DNA of 64,000 nucleotides from Flavobacterium cerinum (GTDB taxonomy: Bacteria > Bacteroidota > Bacteroidia > Flavobacteriales > Flavobacteriaceae), in NCBI RefSeq assembly GCF_024496085.1, contig NZ_CP101751.1, positions 2,418,001-2,482,000 on the forward strand, given 5' to 3'. Positions 8,068 to 18,576 of this stretch are shown piece by piece. A program made the position numbers and the translations under genes. Position 1 is the first letter of the stretch. The number at the start of each line of letters is the position of its first letter. The notes under the pieces were generated by a model. The model did not search any database. It was not told where the DNA came from and was given only the letters and a program-made list of their open reading frames with translations.

Positions 8068-11000
8068 CTATATCAACTCACTCAAAATTTGTTCTTGATT
8101 TCTTCTAAATCTTAAGTCAGTTAGTAGTCTATCAAATGACTGTAATAGTTTTTTTCGAGCTGCTATACTCTTCTCGTCTTTATCTGTGACGGATTCATAA
8201 GCAGAAACTATAAATTTAATAGCCTTCGCATCAATTTCATAACTATGTCGCTCATCCACTTTTAGTTTGTTATTGTTTACGGCAGATTCAAATAGTTCTA
8301 TAGCAAGAAAAGTAAATTTGCCGCATTGGGTGAGCAGGTATTCAATAAATTGATCTGTTAATTTAAAATATTTTGATTGAATAAATTTTTTGACAAACTC
8401 ATAAATATCTGACAGTGAAACATGTCCAGCATTATAAAACGACCATGAGATGTCATTAAATTCTTCTTCATCAACCTTAGACATTATAAATTCCAGTAGC
8501 TCGTCATTTTTACTTTTTGAATGATCAACGGTATAATAGTATTTCATAATATTATCTATAGCGTTGGATCGGTTTAAATTACCTGAATTTAATAAGGCCT
8601 CAAGCAATTCCTTAGCTCCGTCTTGATTATGAAGGTAGGAGCCATAAAAGATTGTGAATAGTTTATTACTATCCTCAGTTCCCATAAAACCCGATTCTAT
8701 CAGTAATCTGTATGGTTTGTCCAAAATTTTAAGTCCATTAGTCCTGAAATATTGCAAAGAAATAATTGAAGAAGCGATAACATGAATATCTGTTTCATTA
8801 TTCAATGATGTAACAAACAGTTCATGTGCTCTTTCTCTGTCCAATCTAGTTAGGTAATAAAACCGATAGTAGATAGAAGCTTTTGATTCTATGGGACCAA
8901 TTTCCAATATGTTCTTAATGGTATTGAACACAATATCTTTAAAAGTTGGATCCCCGACTTCGGCTAAATAGCCAGAGGCGGCACCATGGCGTGTATTTAT
9001 TCCTTTTGTTATAAGTTTGTTGACACTGGTTTGATTATCATCCGTGTCAATAAACGAAGTGTCCGTGTTTTCGTACTGCAGGCTATTATTTACAAGATAG
9101 TCAATTACTTCTGGCAGTGTTTTTTCTAAATAGGCAAATCTGCCTGCTATCGAAGTTATGTAGGTTTCCTGATCTGATGGATAGCCTTTTTCTAGAATTT
9201 TCAAGAACGCTGGTAGAATTTTGGTCAAATCAGCACTTGACTGTGTCCAACCATATAGACCACTAATGGCAAATTCAATTGGAATATCAACGGCATTAAT
9301 AACTGCAGTAATTGTATCTAGCTTATCTAAAGATGGATTTTTTTCAACTTCTGAACGAAATGCAGATGAGAGCTCCGTTTTACCACCTTTTAAAAAGTCT
9401 TCTCCCCATCTCCGTTCATCACGATCATATTTTTTAAAAGATTTAAGCCAGTGCTTTTTTTTCATAAATGCCTGCGCATTTATAGGAATAGGACTATGAA
9501 CAGTACCTGCTATAACATTCCTTCTCTTTGGAATATCTTTTCGCCCTGGAAATTTTCTTTGTAATTCTAAAAATGATTTTTTTAACTCTGCATCAGATTG
9601 AATAGCATCACTAGGAATATGCATTAGCCAATAATATTTAGCTAGCCCCCAGAAAAAGTGCAGTTTTCTTTTACCTTCGTCATTAGTCCATGTTCTGAGC
9701 TCTTTTTGATCGTTGTAATTTCGAATAGTGTCCAGAATAATCTTTTGTTGTTTAGTGTTCATGAACTGAAAACTCTTTCCAACCAGTAATCTCATATCAT
9801 ATTCTAGGTCATCACCAGAGGTTAGAAGTCCCAAGCGCTGGAAGTGATTGAACAACTCAATGATTTCATTAGTAAATCTTTGTTCGTTATCGGTTAGAGC
9901 GAATAAGATTATCCTTAAAATGGCATAATGATTTGATGATTTGTGGGTGTTGAAAAATTTTAAGAAATCGTCTTTATAGTTCGAAGCCGTCCTCTTTAAA
10001 CAGTATGCCAGTTTTTGATACAAAAAGTCCTTACCATCATATTGCTCCTCATCCCGCAAATCAGTATAGCTATAGGTCCAATCCCTTATTATGCCATCAT
10101 AAAAATCACTTTCTTTATGCAGATTTTGAACTATGCATTCATATAGTATAGGAAGCAACTTGTGGGGAGCATCTTTTGCCAACAATTTTATAACTTCCCG
10201 TTCGTCATAGTCATGTTTATTGTTTCCCTTTTTGTAATGTAGGGGCAGTGTTTCTTTTAGGATATTTAGTACAAAGTCTATGTCATATTTTGCAATATTT
10301 TCAAGGACATGATAATATGACCAAGTATCTGAATTTATAAAGTCTGGACATTTGGCCAGCATAAAAAATGGATCGTCATTGCCCCAGTCCGTGATAAAGT
10401 ATAGAATTTTTTGTATGATTTTGGTATCCTCAATCTGTTTAAAATAACTCCAAGCTTTTATATCGTTTGAAACAACATGTCTTTGCAAAAAATGTACTTT
10501 CAGACTTGACATTGTTTCTTCAAAATTCGGATCTGTTATTTCAAATTCTGATATGTTATTTGTATTGGTGTCATCATTCAATAAGCCAAGTAGGGAATTG
10601 CCTATAGCAAAATCCAGCCAATAGCTGCCGTTGGCATGCTCAAAAAATAGTACCTTAAAATTTTGGGAACGTTTAAGGCATAATTCTACCAGTTCTTGCT
10701 CTTTCTGAGTGGGCTTCGGTTGTAATAATATGTTTAGAAATATAATATGTTTAATATGAAAAAATATCTCATCATCGGAAATGATCTGGAGGGCATATTT
10801 ATCATATAGTACAGCATCATAATCTCTCAGATAGGCAATAATCATCTTGACGGCTGAACGAATATGTATAGATTGTTCAGCTTCTTTGATATAGATGAGC
10901 AAGTCCTTCCCATCTTCGACAAATTGCTTAGCGAAAACGAAGTCATAAAAAGATTGGTGGAAGAATTGTAGTTGTTTTTCCTCTCTTTTTATTAGCTGTT

Positions 11001-12624
11001 CGCTTACTAAATAGTCGATTTCATCTGAAAAATCTTCCAATTGATGTTCTGAAATAGTAATACGTTGGCTGCTGAACATCTTGTCTGCAATGGTATACAG
11101 AGCTTTGCGAACTTTGGTCTTATTGGTTTTGCTATGATTAGGAATTTGCTGCACCTTCTGTTTCCAAAGCTCCATATAGAGTTCATCTATGGTAGTTACT
11201 TTTAAGCTGTCTTCATTTGATGCTATTCTTGAGAAGATGTTTAAATTATTGGGTATTCTAAGCAGTTCTAATAATTTGGACGATACGCGGTTTTTTGTAA
11301 TCCCTATTTTATCAAGTTGCCCCAATACTTGTTCTTGGTACAATTTGGAAACTTGAATGGTGTTACGATTTCTGAATTGCCTCAATATTGGATCATAATT
11401 TAAATCCTGGTTGCGGACTGAAATAATGATTTTGATATTGGGGTCGTTTTCGAAACGGTTGATAAATCCTTTAAAAACTTCTAGAAATTGTCTGTCAGAT
11501 GACATCGATTGTGAAAGCGCATCAATTTGGTCGATCACAATAATGGTTAGGGGATATAGTGCCCTACATCTTTCTATAAAGTCAAAGACAGGTAGGGTAA
11601 GACCAATGCTTTTCTGAAGATCGGTAATGGTATAGGAATAAAGCTTGTCAGTTTTCAAACCCAAAACAGGAAGATTGAGCGACTGACATTCTGAAAAAAA
11701 ATCTTTAAGAATTACGGTTTTCCCGTATCCAGAAGGTGCTGCGAGTAGGCAAACATTTTGCATGATACCTTTCGCATCTTTTTTTGTTTCGCTTTGAACC
11801 CAATTGATTAATTGTGCAGTTTCACTTCGCGAAATATGGGAGTCTTCAATTCCTTCAAAAGTATTTCTTTCGGATATTAAACTGATTGAACCATTATAAA
11901 GTTGCTTTGAGACTTCCTCTTCTGAGAGATTACCGTTGAGAATGTTAAGTATTTTTTCCGTTCCTGTATTGTCTGTTACAGATCGAACTGCAAAAAAAAG
12001 CTGTGCTAGCTGTGGCTTGCCTATAAGTTCCAAATCCAACTCTTGTGGTACGATTTTTTTTACTTTGATTTTTGAAAGGATATCCCGAAACTCAATTTTA
12101 TAATCTCCTGTTTTTAAAGACTGGAGGGTTGGCATTTGTAGATTGCTTTTTAGCCACTCTTCCAAATTAGGCTCGGCAAGTATTTGGCTATTGAAATTAT
12201 CAATGAGCGCACGACAATCTGCTGTAAAATCTTTTGCTACGGCAATGTAATAGGTAAAGTCATTTCGGTCAGGAATTATTCTGTCATCTAAAAGACTGTA
12301 TAAGATTAGTTTTGTGATTTCTTTTCCAAATTCATCCTTGCTCAAATTGGTGGTATATTTTTTACATTGGATTACCGCGCAAGCTTTTCCATTTTTAAAC
12401 ATGACGCTATCTCGTCCCTGTTCTGAAACGCCGCTCATTAAGCTGATATTATCGAAATTGGTTAATTCGCTATTATCGATTTTACTTTTGTAAATACTAT
12501 AAAGTAATTCTTCAAATCTTCGAGGATCAGCTATCAATGTATAGGGGAAAGATTTATTCTCTATTGGAACTGGTTTGTTTAAATCTTCTGATATTTTGGG
12601 TTCTAGGAAATTGACAAGCTGCAT
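8068..12624 (-). CDS. Avs-like STAND NTPase with N-terminal Mrr/Cap4-type nuclease
   Basis: A 1518-residue protein in three parts. Residues 1-100 look like a PD-(D/E)xK nuclease: Glu39 in a helix, Asp72 in GRDSVMF and the Q-C-K motif at 86-88. Residues ~285-480 are a STAND/NACHT-type ATPase with Walker A APSGYGKT (~296-303) and Walker B IIVIDQID (~361-368). The remaining ~1000 residues are helical and repeat-like, as in the sensor part of Avs proteins. Avs proteins recognise phage proteins, oligomerise and degrade DNA. I chose the ATG at 12624; a TTG nine codons earlier is possible. It stands alone, about 140 bp downstream of hamB and facing the integrase. Assignment to a known Avs type is not possible by eye. 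Confidence 0.8.
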   Translation of the reverse strand: MQLVNFLEPKISEDLNKPVPIENKSFPYTLIADPRRFEELLYSIYKSKIDNSELTNFDNISLMSGVSEQGRDSVMFKNGKACAVIQCKKYTTNLSKDEFGKEITKLILYSLLDDRIIPDRNDFTYYIAVAKDFTADCRALIDNFNSQILAEPNLEEWLKSNLQMPTLQSLKTGDYKIEFRDILSKIKVKKIVPQELDLELIGKPQLAQLFFAVRSVTDNTGTEKILNILNGNLSEEEVSKQLYNGSISLISERNTFEGIEDSHISRSETAQLINWVQSETKKDAKGIMQNVCLLAAPSGYGKTVILKDFFSECQSLNLPVLGLKTDKLYSYTITDLQKSIGLTLPVFDFIERCRALYPLTIIVIDQIDALSQSMSSDRQFLEVFKGFINRFENDPNIKIIISVRNQDLNYDPILRQFRNRNTIQVSKLYQEQVLGQLDKIGITKNRVSSKLLELLRIPNNLNIFSRIASNEDSLKVTTIDELYMELWKQKVQQIPNHSKTNKTKVRKALYTIADKMFSSQRITISEHQLEDFSDEIDYLVSEQLIKREEKQLQFFHQSFYDFVFAKQFVEDGKDLLIYIKEAEQSIHIRSAVKMIIAYLRDYDAVLYDKYALQIISDDEIFFHIKHIIFLNILLQPKPTQKEQELVELCLKRSQNFKVLFFEHANGSYWLDFAIGNSLLGLLNDDTNTNNISEFEITDPNFEETMSSLKVHFLQRHVVSNDIKAWSYFKQIEDTKIIQKILYFITDWGNDDPFFMLAKCPDFINSDTWSYYHVLENIAKYDIDFVLNILKETLPLHYKKGNNKHDYDEREVIKLLAKDAPHKLLPILYECIVQNLHKESDFYDGIIRDWTYSYTDLRDEEQYDGKDFLYQKLAYCLKRTASNYKDDFLKFFNTHKSSNHYAILRIILFALTDNEQRFTNEIIELFNHFQRLGLLTSGDDLEYDMRLLVGKSFQFMNTKQQKIILDTIRNYNDQKELRTWTNDEGKRKLHFFWGLAKYYWLMHIPSDAIQSDAELKKSFLELQRKFPGRKDIPKRRNVIAGTVHSPIPINAQAFMKKKHWLKSFKKYDRDERRWGEDFLKGGKTELSSAFRSEVEKNPSLDKLDTITAVINAVDIPIEFAISGLYGWTQSSADLTKILPAFLKILEKGYPSDQETYITSIAGRFAYLEKTLPEVIDYLVNNSLQYENTDTSFIDTDDNQTSVNKLITKGINTRHGAASGYLAEVGDPTFKDIVFNTIKNILEIGPIESKASIYYRFYYLTRLDRERAHELFVTSLNNETDIHVIASSIISLQYFRTNGLKILDKPYRLLIESGFMGTEDSNKLFTIFYGSYLHNQDGAKELLEALLNSGNLNRSNAIDNIMKYYYTVDHSKSKNDELLEFIMSKVDEEEFNDISWSFYNAGHVSLSDIYEFVKKFIQSKYFKLTDQFIEYLLTQCGKFTFLAIELFESAVNNNKLKVDERHSYEIDAKAIKFIVSAYESVTDKDEKSIAARKKLLQSFDRLLTDLRFRRNQEQILSELI

Positions 12625-12763
12625 TTTGATGGAATTTTGATAGGTAAACAAAGATATTATAAGGAAAAAATAGATGAACTATTTATTTTAGCTGCTTATT
12701 AATGAAGATCTTTTGGATAATTCCTGATCACGAGGAAGAATAGGCGGTCATAATCAAGGAATG

Positions 12764-15277
12764 TTAAATTGAACTTAGTTGAACTCTATGCCAATATGAA
12801 AGTTGTGGTTTAATAGTCCGTAGCTGCCTCATTAATGAATGTTTGTCATCGACATTAAAAAATTCAAAATTTTCGTTAAGATAAATAGCCGTTTCTCTCG
12901 GAATGTTAAGCTCAATAAACTTTCGAGTAACTGGTAAAAATGCGCCTAATTCAATAAAACGAGTGAACATCGTTTCAGGTTCAGCCATATCGTAAATCGG
13001 TTTTAATAGTAAAGGCAAACCATAGGAAACTTTATTTTGCAAATCGCTGATTGTACTTTCAACTTTAGCTGAAGTATCATAGTAAGGGTCACTAAACAAT
13101 TCAAAGAGAGATTTTTCTTTAAGCCATTTGTCTGTTAAAATACACATACGCATGATATGGTCTTTTTCCCGACCATTTTTATCAAATGTATTTTCAATTC
13201 CAAAATATCTGGTGTAATAAACAGGAAAGTCTTGCTTCAACCTAAGCAAAGTCGTTTTGAGTCTATTTGCAATAAGATTTTCAGAAGCACTGGTTGGTAA
13301 TGTGTAGTTTGCCCTTGAACTATAAAGTTTATCCAAATCAATTGGATCCCAATATCTGTTTCGTGAGCATACTTCTCTAGGAACGTTAAGATTATACATG
13401 GAAGAAGCTATTACCTGGAGTTCCTCATTACTAAGTCTGATACCAACCTTTTGCAAAAATTGCGGAGCATTTTGACCATATCTTAATACAATTTGCCTCA
13501 AATATGTAGTGAGGTAAGCATATTCCTGGTTGGAAGGTGTATTTCCAATATTATTTTGCAGATCGTGAGTTATCTTTTCGTAATGTTCACGATATCTACC
13601 TCCATATCCTACGCTTAACTCTTTTGAAGTGTTTTTGAAGATGTCTAATTGCTCAGTTTTGCTGTCCTGAAAACTCTGCTCATCCAATATAAATGTTCTA
13701 CCAACAAAATCTTTTAAAAGCCTACCAGCGCGACCACGCAAATTAGCAATTTCGTAATTGGATAATTTGACCTTTCCCTCACCTTTTTGTACGAATAAGT
13801 TGGGGTTTCGTATGATAATGTTTTGCACAGGCAGATTGACTCCTTGAAGGAGTGTTGTAGTTGAAACAATAGTGCCAATTTTTTTCTGCCGTATAGCATC
13901 TTCAATAAGTATACGAGCATGAAAGGGGAGTTTGCCGTGATGATATGCAACACCCTTTTTAATTGTTTCTGCTAATGGGAATTGCGGATGAACAGTTGTT
14001 GAAATAAAATCGGATAAACCAGTTAAAAAATCTTCGTTTGAAATATTTTCGTCTTCTCCTACTGCTAGGGCAATCTTGCTACATTGGCTCGAAGTAGGTG
14101 AAAAAATGAGACTGCATTCGTCGTTTTTAAATGAATCCATCAACGACTTTACATAGCCTAAGAATATATCATCATATCTAACTTTTCCATAACCTTGAAT
14201 TTTTTCGGTGTTTGTTATTTGAACTTTTTCAACAGATTCAAGTAAATCCGAGTATACGTTAAAATAGTACTTATTATTAATTTTTGATATAGAATAAGTT
14301 AGGTTTAAAACGGGAGAGGCATCGGTTTCGTTTTTCTTTGCGTCATTACCAAAAAGTGCCTTTCCTAATTCGTCAATTTTTACAATTTTAGGTCCTGAAA
14401 TTACAACATGCTCAATGTTTGATGAATTTCTAAGCTCCACAATTAGGTCGTATAAAACTTTTGAACGTTGGTCATCTGCCTCAGCTACTTTTTCAACGTT
14501 TTGAATTTCATCAATTACAACTATTCGAACCTCTGAAAAAGGACTATCGCTTTGTGAAAAAGCGGCAATTGCTTTTTCTTGCGTTAGAACATAAATTGAT
14601 CTGGAGGTTGCGGTAGCGATATTAAAAGTTGACTCAATGGAATAATCTATATCAAAATCATCAAGAGCCTTACGGAAATCCATCATTACTTGCGAAACGA
14701 GGCTCAAAGTAGGGACAATATATATCACTAAACCTTCTTTCTTTAGTATAAGGTCTATTGCTTTTAAAAGTATTATAAATGATTTTCCTGCAGATGTAGG
14801 AGCTGATATTCCAACAACATTATTTTCATCTATAGTGTCCCAGATTTCTTTTTGAAAATCACTTACTAAAAATCTCTTTTCAGCAACTGTTATTTCAGAG
14901 GTAGCCTGCTCAACTGTGATGGCAAACTGGTTAATCAAACTATCTGACGAGGAGTACTTGTTATCTTTGTAATCATCATCCACCATTATTGAAGAAGGAG
15001 CAAAACCAGCTCTTGAGAGAAATAGGATAAGGTAATTCTTTAATCCATCCCAAGTTAAGTCGCGATATGTCCAAATAAGGGCACATATTGCAACTAATTG
15101 TTTTTTTTGATATTCAGTTGGATTAATCGATAGGTCATTTAATATTGATATGGCTTCAGTTAAAAAATCTTTATCAATCACTGTCGGATTATCTGCGGCA
15201 ATAAGATCTAGCTTTTGAGCATTTGCCAAAAGTTCGAAACGGTAAAGTCGCTTTAAAATTTCTTCTGGAGTCATCAT
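12764..15277 (-). CDS. hamB: Hachiman anti-phage helicase HamB
   Basis: An 837-residue superfamily 2 (Ski2-like) helicase. Walker A APTSAGKS is near residues 160-166, the DEIQ box near 256-259, the TTTLLQGVNLP motif in the second RecA domain, and the arginine-finger motif RGRAGR follows. Its ATG overlaps the hamA stop by four bases (ATGA), so the two are translated together. In Hachiman, HamB is a DNA-sensing helicase that holds the HamA nuclease in check and releases it when phage DNA or damage is met. Length and gene order (nuclease first, helicase second) match the family. Confidence 0.9.
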   Translation of the reverse strand: MMTPEEILKRLYRFELLANAQKLDLIAADNPTVIDKDFLTEAISILNDLSINPTEYQKKQLVAICALIWTYRDLTWDGLKNYLILFLSRAGFAPSSIMVDDDYKDNKYSSSDSLINQFAITVEQATSEITVAEKRFLVSDFQKEIWDTIDENNVVGISAPTSAGKSFIILLKAIDLILKKEGLVIYIVPTLSLVSQVMMDFRKALDDFDIDYSIESTFNIATATSRSIYVLTQEKAIAAFSQSDSPFSEVRIVVIDEIQNVEKVAEADDQRSKVLYDLIVELRNSSNIEHVVISGPKIVKIDELGKALFGNDAKKNETDASPVLNLTYSISKINNKYYFNVYSDLLESVEKVQITNTEKIQGYGKVRYDDIFLGYVKSLMDSFKNDECSLIFSPTSSQCSKIALAVGEDENISNEDFLTGLSDFISTTVHPQFPLAETIKKGVAYHHGKLPFHARILIEDAIRQKKIGTIVSTTTLLQGVNLPVQNIIIRNPNLFVQKGEGKVKLSNYEIANLRGRAGRLLKDFVGRTFILDEQSFQDSKTEQLDIFKNTSKELSVGYGGRYREHYEKITHDLQNNIGNTPSNQEYAYLTTYLRQIVLRYGQNAPQFLQKVGIRLSNEELQVIASSMYNLNVPREVCSRNRYWDPIDLDKLYSSRANYTLPTSASENLIANRLKTTLLRLKQDFPVYYTRYFGIENTFDKNGREKDHIMRMCILTDKWLKEKSLFELFSDPYYDTSAKVESTISDLQNKVSYGLPLLLKPIYDMAEPETMFTRFIELGAFLPVTRKFIELNIPRETAIYLNENFEFFNVDDKHSLMRQLRTIKPQLSYWHRVQLSSI

Positions 15278-16200
15278 TTACCTATCAATTTCTGAAATTG
15301 CTGAATTAATGTGTCAAGCTCCCAGACTGGAAAAATAATGTAGTTAAAGCGTGGATGAAGTCCGCTATCTATTAAGTCGAAAAGTTCCTTATCAACTTTT
15401 GAACCTCTATCTTCAATTATTTTAGCTATATCATCTTTAATTTGTGCTTCGGAGTTTTTTTCAAGTTTATTGGTTTCTTCATAAGTGATGATAGAAACTA
15501 GATGAACTTCGACATCTTTTAATATGCCATTTTTGTAGTCTCTAGCAATGGCGATTAATTTGTCGCTAATAAATGAGTCATAAATATAAAGGCCCAATTC
15601 TTTCCTATGGTTAGCATAAGTTTTCAAAATACTTTCAATAGCGTCTTTTAATGCAACATTAAAGCGATATTTACTCGTATATGTCTTTGCTTCTCCCAAA
15701 TAGAATAAATGTTTTCCATCCTTATAATTATAATGTATTGCATCTGCACCAAATCTCTCCATTTCTGTAGATGTGGTAATCGGCATTTTTCGGAGGAGAG
15801 GAATAGCATTAAAAAAGGTTTGTAAAAAATTAAATAACAATAATTCACCGAATTGTCCTTGAAGGGTTATATCCCTTGTGTCAGAATTTCTAAATTTCTC
15901 AAAAGTTTTGCTGGCGAATGCCATCTGTGCATTAATTGTTGAACGACCTTCACTGACTAAATCGTCCATTATTGCTGTTGCTTTGGAGTTACTATAGACC
16001 CACTCTGGGATCGTATTGACTAGTTCAGTGCAAAATTCTTCTCGGTATTCTTGCAGGTCAATGAAATTAATACTTGTTCCCCAATGGTCTCTGTTTGGTA
16101 CAAGATTAAAAGACTGTTGTACCCAATGGACATGATTCATGAACATTTTGGTACAAGACAATAATTTTTCTAATTCTTCAGGAGGCATCAATTTTTTCAA
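15274..16200 (-). CDS. hamA: Hachiman nuclease HamA (DUF1837)
   Basis: A 308-residue protein of the DUF1837/HamA family. The PD-(D/E)xK-like nuclease core is visible: Glu119 in GQFGELLL, Asp153 in GADAIHY and Glu170-x-Lys172 in YLGEAKTY. The first ~100 residues are a helical region that contacts HamB in characterised systems. It is directly followed by hamB with a four-base overlap. HamA degrades DNA without sequence preference once activated, causing abortive infection. The catalytic residues are all present, so the system looks intact. Confidence 0.9.
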   Translation of the reverse strand: MKKLMPPEELEKLLSCTKMFMNHVHWVQQSFNLVPNRDHWGTSINFIDLQEYREEFCTELVNTIPEWVYSNSKATAIMDDLVSEGRSTINAQMAFASKTFEKFRNSDTRDITLQGQFGELLLFNFLQTFFNAIPLLRKMPITTSTEMERFGADAIHYNYKDGKHLFYLGEAKTYTSKYRFNVALKDAIESILKTYANHRKELGLYIYDSFISDKLIAIARDYKNGILKDVEVHLVSIITYEETNKLEKNSEAQIKDDIAKIIEDRGSKVDKELFDLIDSGLHPRFNYIIFPVWELDTLIQQFQKLIGK

Positions 16201-16331
16201 TGTTGTAAAACGCTAATTTACAAAGTTTTTAAGGTGGTACATTATAAAACAATAATTATTGTAGGCATGTGGTGAAGTCAAGTATGATGATTTTTGAAAC
16301 ATTCCTTGATAACAATTAGATTAGACAATCA

Positions 16332-18062
16332 TTATTCAAAAATATCTTGTATTAACTTCCTTATCGTGAGATTTTCTAATTTGGATGCAATTGGTGAAAC
16401 GTTGTCAAGGGTATCTTTCCAATGCATCCCCTCATTGTATATTATTCCTAAAAGATAATGAGATTCAGGTGAAACAACTCCCATTTCCTGAGCCTTTTCT
16501 AATTTATTCCTAGTCATGTTTGTTGCTAAAAAGGCTGTCTGTGAAGCTGGTGTTTGTAGCTTATTGTATGCTATTTCTTCAATTTTTACTCTTACACCAC
16601 CACAAACTGCAAAGGGACAGAATGGACGTCCGTTTAGATAGTTGTCAACCTCAGTGAAAAGAAATTGATAGAAGTTGTCTGCCTCTCCCCAAAGTTCACG
16701 TAACCCAAGAGCATTAAATTCTGCCCTTTTATTTATATGAGTTGGTTCAAAATGAAGTAAGTGTTTTGAAACATCATCTTTAATTGTCTGATAATCTCTG
16801 TTTCTTAATAACCTTACAACACTTTGGTTTACATTAATATTTGATTTGTCTAGATAATAAACCTTTTGATTGCTGAAGGCGAAGTTTTTAAAATAATTCG
16901 GGTTTAAATGTGTTAGAATAATAGGATAAAGTCTCTTGTCTTCGTCTTTAAAATCTTTGATGAAAGTTGTAATATAATATTGTGCTGCAATTAGGTTAGC
17001 GTCATCAAGATAGTCAAATACTTCATCAATGATTAAGATATTTGCTTCTTTCTTTAAATGCTGTTTTGCCCTGAAAAGCATGGCTATAAAAGTTAGGATA
17101 TCTCTTTGTCCGTTGGATATATGTATGGCTTTAGGAAACTTTACAACCAATTGCCCACCTGTTTGGCTGGCACGGATGCCCTTCCAAGTGCAATTGAAGG
17201 TTGAAAGTGTATTTTGAAAACGTTGCTTGTCAAGTTGGTAGTTGCTGTATTTGGAAGCCTCTTTAAAATTATTTGAATTGTTGTTATAGAGCCATATCAA
17301 TTGAATTGCTACCATATAGGATTTTGCTTCCGAATTATAACCCAAGTCAATTTCGTGAACTAAGTCACCGATAGTATTTAGATATTCAATTTGTTTCAGA
17401 TCGTTCAGCTTGTTGTTTGTTATCCAATCTGTTAAAACTTCAGTTGTTCCTCCTTGTTGGTTTATTTCATCTATAATTGCATTGATTCGATTTTGGACCC
17501 TTTGACCGTTAGCTCTTTCCAGAACTTGATAGTTAAGGCTTAATTTTTCAACTAGTTTCAGGTTGCTAAGAGCCGAATCAGGATTTGGTAACACTTTAGC
17601 ATTTTGACCGAATTTTTGTTGTGCGGCTCTATATTGATTGCCAAATGGAACATTATTAGGAATTCGATCCACTAAGACAACATCTTTAATTTCTAAAGTT
17701 GCACTTGCTCGTCCAAATTGACTTCCTATACCTTTGGGCTTAGTCAGGTTATTTATTACAAAATAATCCATCTCTGAACTTATTGTATTCGTAGCATTAG
17801 TAGCTTCGAGTGAAACTCTTGTGTTATCTGGCCTCGTATATTCTATGCGGATTCGTGGAGCTAAAGCCCCATTTTCTTCGTGGTAATTTTCTTCATCGAG
17901 GACAATTCTTCTATTATTCATTGAATTGAATGCTGCTGCAAATGAACTTTTGCCAAACCCATTGGGAGCTACCAAAAGACTCGGTTTATTAGGTTGTATA
18001 TCTAGCTCAAATCTTTTGAGCTGAATTCCCTTTACGTGTTCGATTTCAATAACGTTAATCAT
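16332..18062 (-). CDS. SMC/RecF-like AAA ATPase, probable defence protein
   Basis: A 576-residue ABC-type ATPase of the RecF/SMC/AAA_23 kind. Walker A APNGFGKSS is at residues 32-40, a signature-like ISNGQRD precedes the Walker B motif ILIIDEVFDYLDD, and a switch histidine follows in ILTHLNP. The C-terminal ~150 residues contain CPFAVCGG and are otherwise unrecognised. It stands 131 bp upstream of hamA on the same strand and could be a third gene of the unit or a separate one. Related ATPases work with nucleases (PtuA, OLD, GajA), but I see no partner domain. Two short frameshifted genes lie just upstream. Confidence 0.75.
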   Translation of the reverse strand: MINVIEIEHVKGIQLKRFELDIQPNKPSLLVAPNGFGKSSFAAAFNSMNNRRIVLDEENYHEENGALAPRIRIEYTRPDNTRVSLEATNATNTISSEMDYFVINNLTKPKGIGSQFGRASATLEIKDVVLVDRIPNNVPFGNQYRAAQQKFGQNAKVLPNPDSALSNLKLVEKLSLNYQVLERANGQRVQNRINAIIDEINQQGGTTEVLTDWITNNKLNDLKQIEYLNTIGDLVHEIDLGYNSEAKSYMVAIQLIWLYNNNSNNFKEASKYSNYQLDKQRFQNTLSTFNCTWKGIRASQTGGQLVVKFPKAIHISNGQRDILTFIAMLFRAKQHLKKEANILIIDEVFDYLDDANLIAAQYYITTFIKDFKDEDKRLYPIILTHLNPNYFKNFAFSNQKVYYLDKSNINVNQSVVRLLRNRDYQTIKDDVSKHLLHFEPTHINKRAEFNALGLRELWGEADNFYQFLFTEVDNYLNGRPFCPFAVCGGVRVKIEEIAYNKLQTPASQTAFLATNMTRNKLEKAQEMGVVSPESHYLLGIIYNEGMHWKDTLDNVSPIASKLENLTIRKLIQDIFE

Positions 18063-18081
18063 AATTATGGGGAGTTTTTGG

Positions 18082-18280
18082 TTATAAATCTCTTTTCTCT
18101 TTTAAATATTCTATACCGTTGAATACCGCGATTTTGGATTCCTTTAAAGTGGCAAAGATTTTCTTTCCGAACGTTTCACCTATCGTTACCTTATATTTTT
18201 TTGTTTCCTTATCTCGATAAATAAGTTGATTATACTCATCTATAATTAAAAAGTAATTCCCGTTTTTAATTCTTTTTCAT
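18082..18280 (-). pseudogene. Small gene frameshifted in an A-run, directly upstream of the ATPase
   Basis: From ATG at 18280 the frame closes after four codons. Removing one A from the A5 run right after the start gives an open frame of about 65 residues (starting MKRIKNGNYF, ending EYLKEKRDL) that stops at 18082, 20 bp before the ATPase ATG. The product is basic and unrecognised. It is either a recently broken gene, a recoded one, or a homopolymer sequencing error. Confidence 0.45.
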
Positions 18281-18338
18281 TGCTTTTTATCTAGTTAATT
18301 TTCCTACTTACCCGATTTCTCAATTCTCGTTCCCGTCT

Positions 18339-18576
18339 CTAAGGGCTGATATAATCATCGGTCACTTTCTCTGCACAAGTATAACTGACCCTAAACTCTT
18401 CGTTTACATCGGGATTTTCCAAAACATGTACGCCTCCGATTTTTTCATTAACAGACATCGTACAAGTTTTATAATCGATTTCCCTCTTTGGCAGACCATC
18501 TTCGCGAATATCAATTACATCTGCTAAAGTCCGTCTTCTTATATGGAACTCCTTATTACCCCCAGAAGTTAGCCAT
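18339..18576 (-). pseudogene. Small gene frameshifted in a G-run
   Basis: The ATG at 18576 gives MANFWG and a stop. Removing one G from the G5 run restores a frame of about 79 residues that continues NKEFHIRRRTLADV and ends VTDDYISP at 18339. The restored protein is soluble, with two cysteines (KTCTM, SYTCA), and is not recognised. Like its neighbour it is broken by a single extra base in a homopolymer. Confidence 0.45.
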
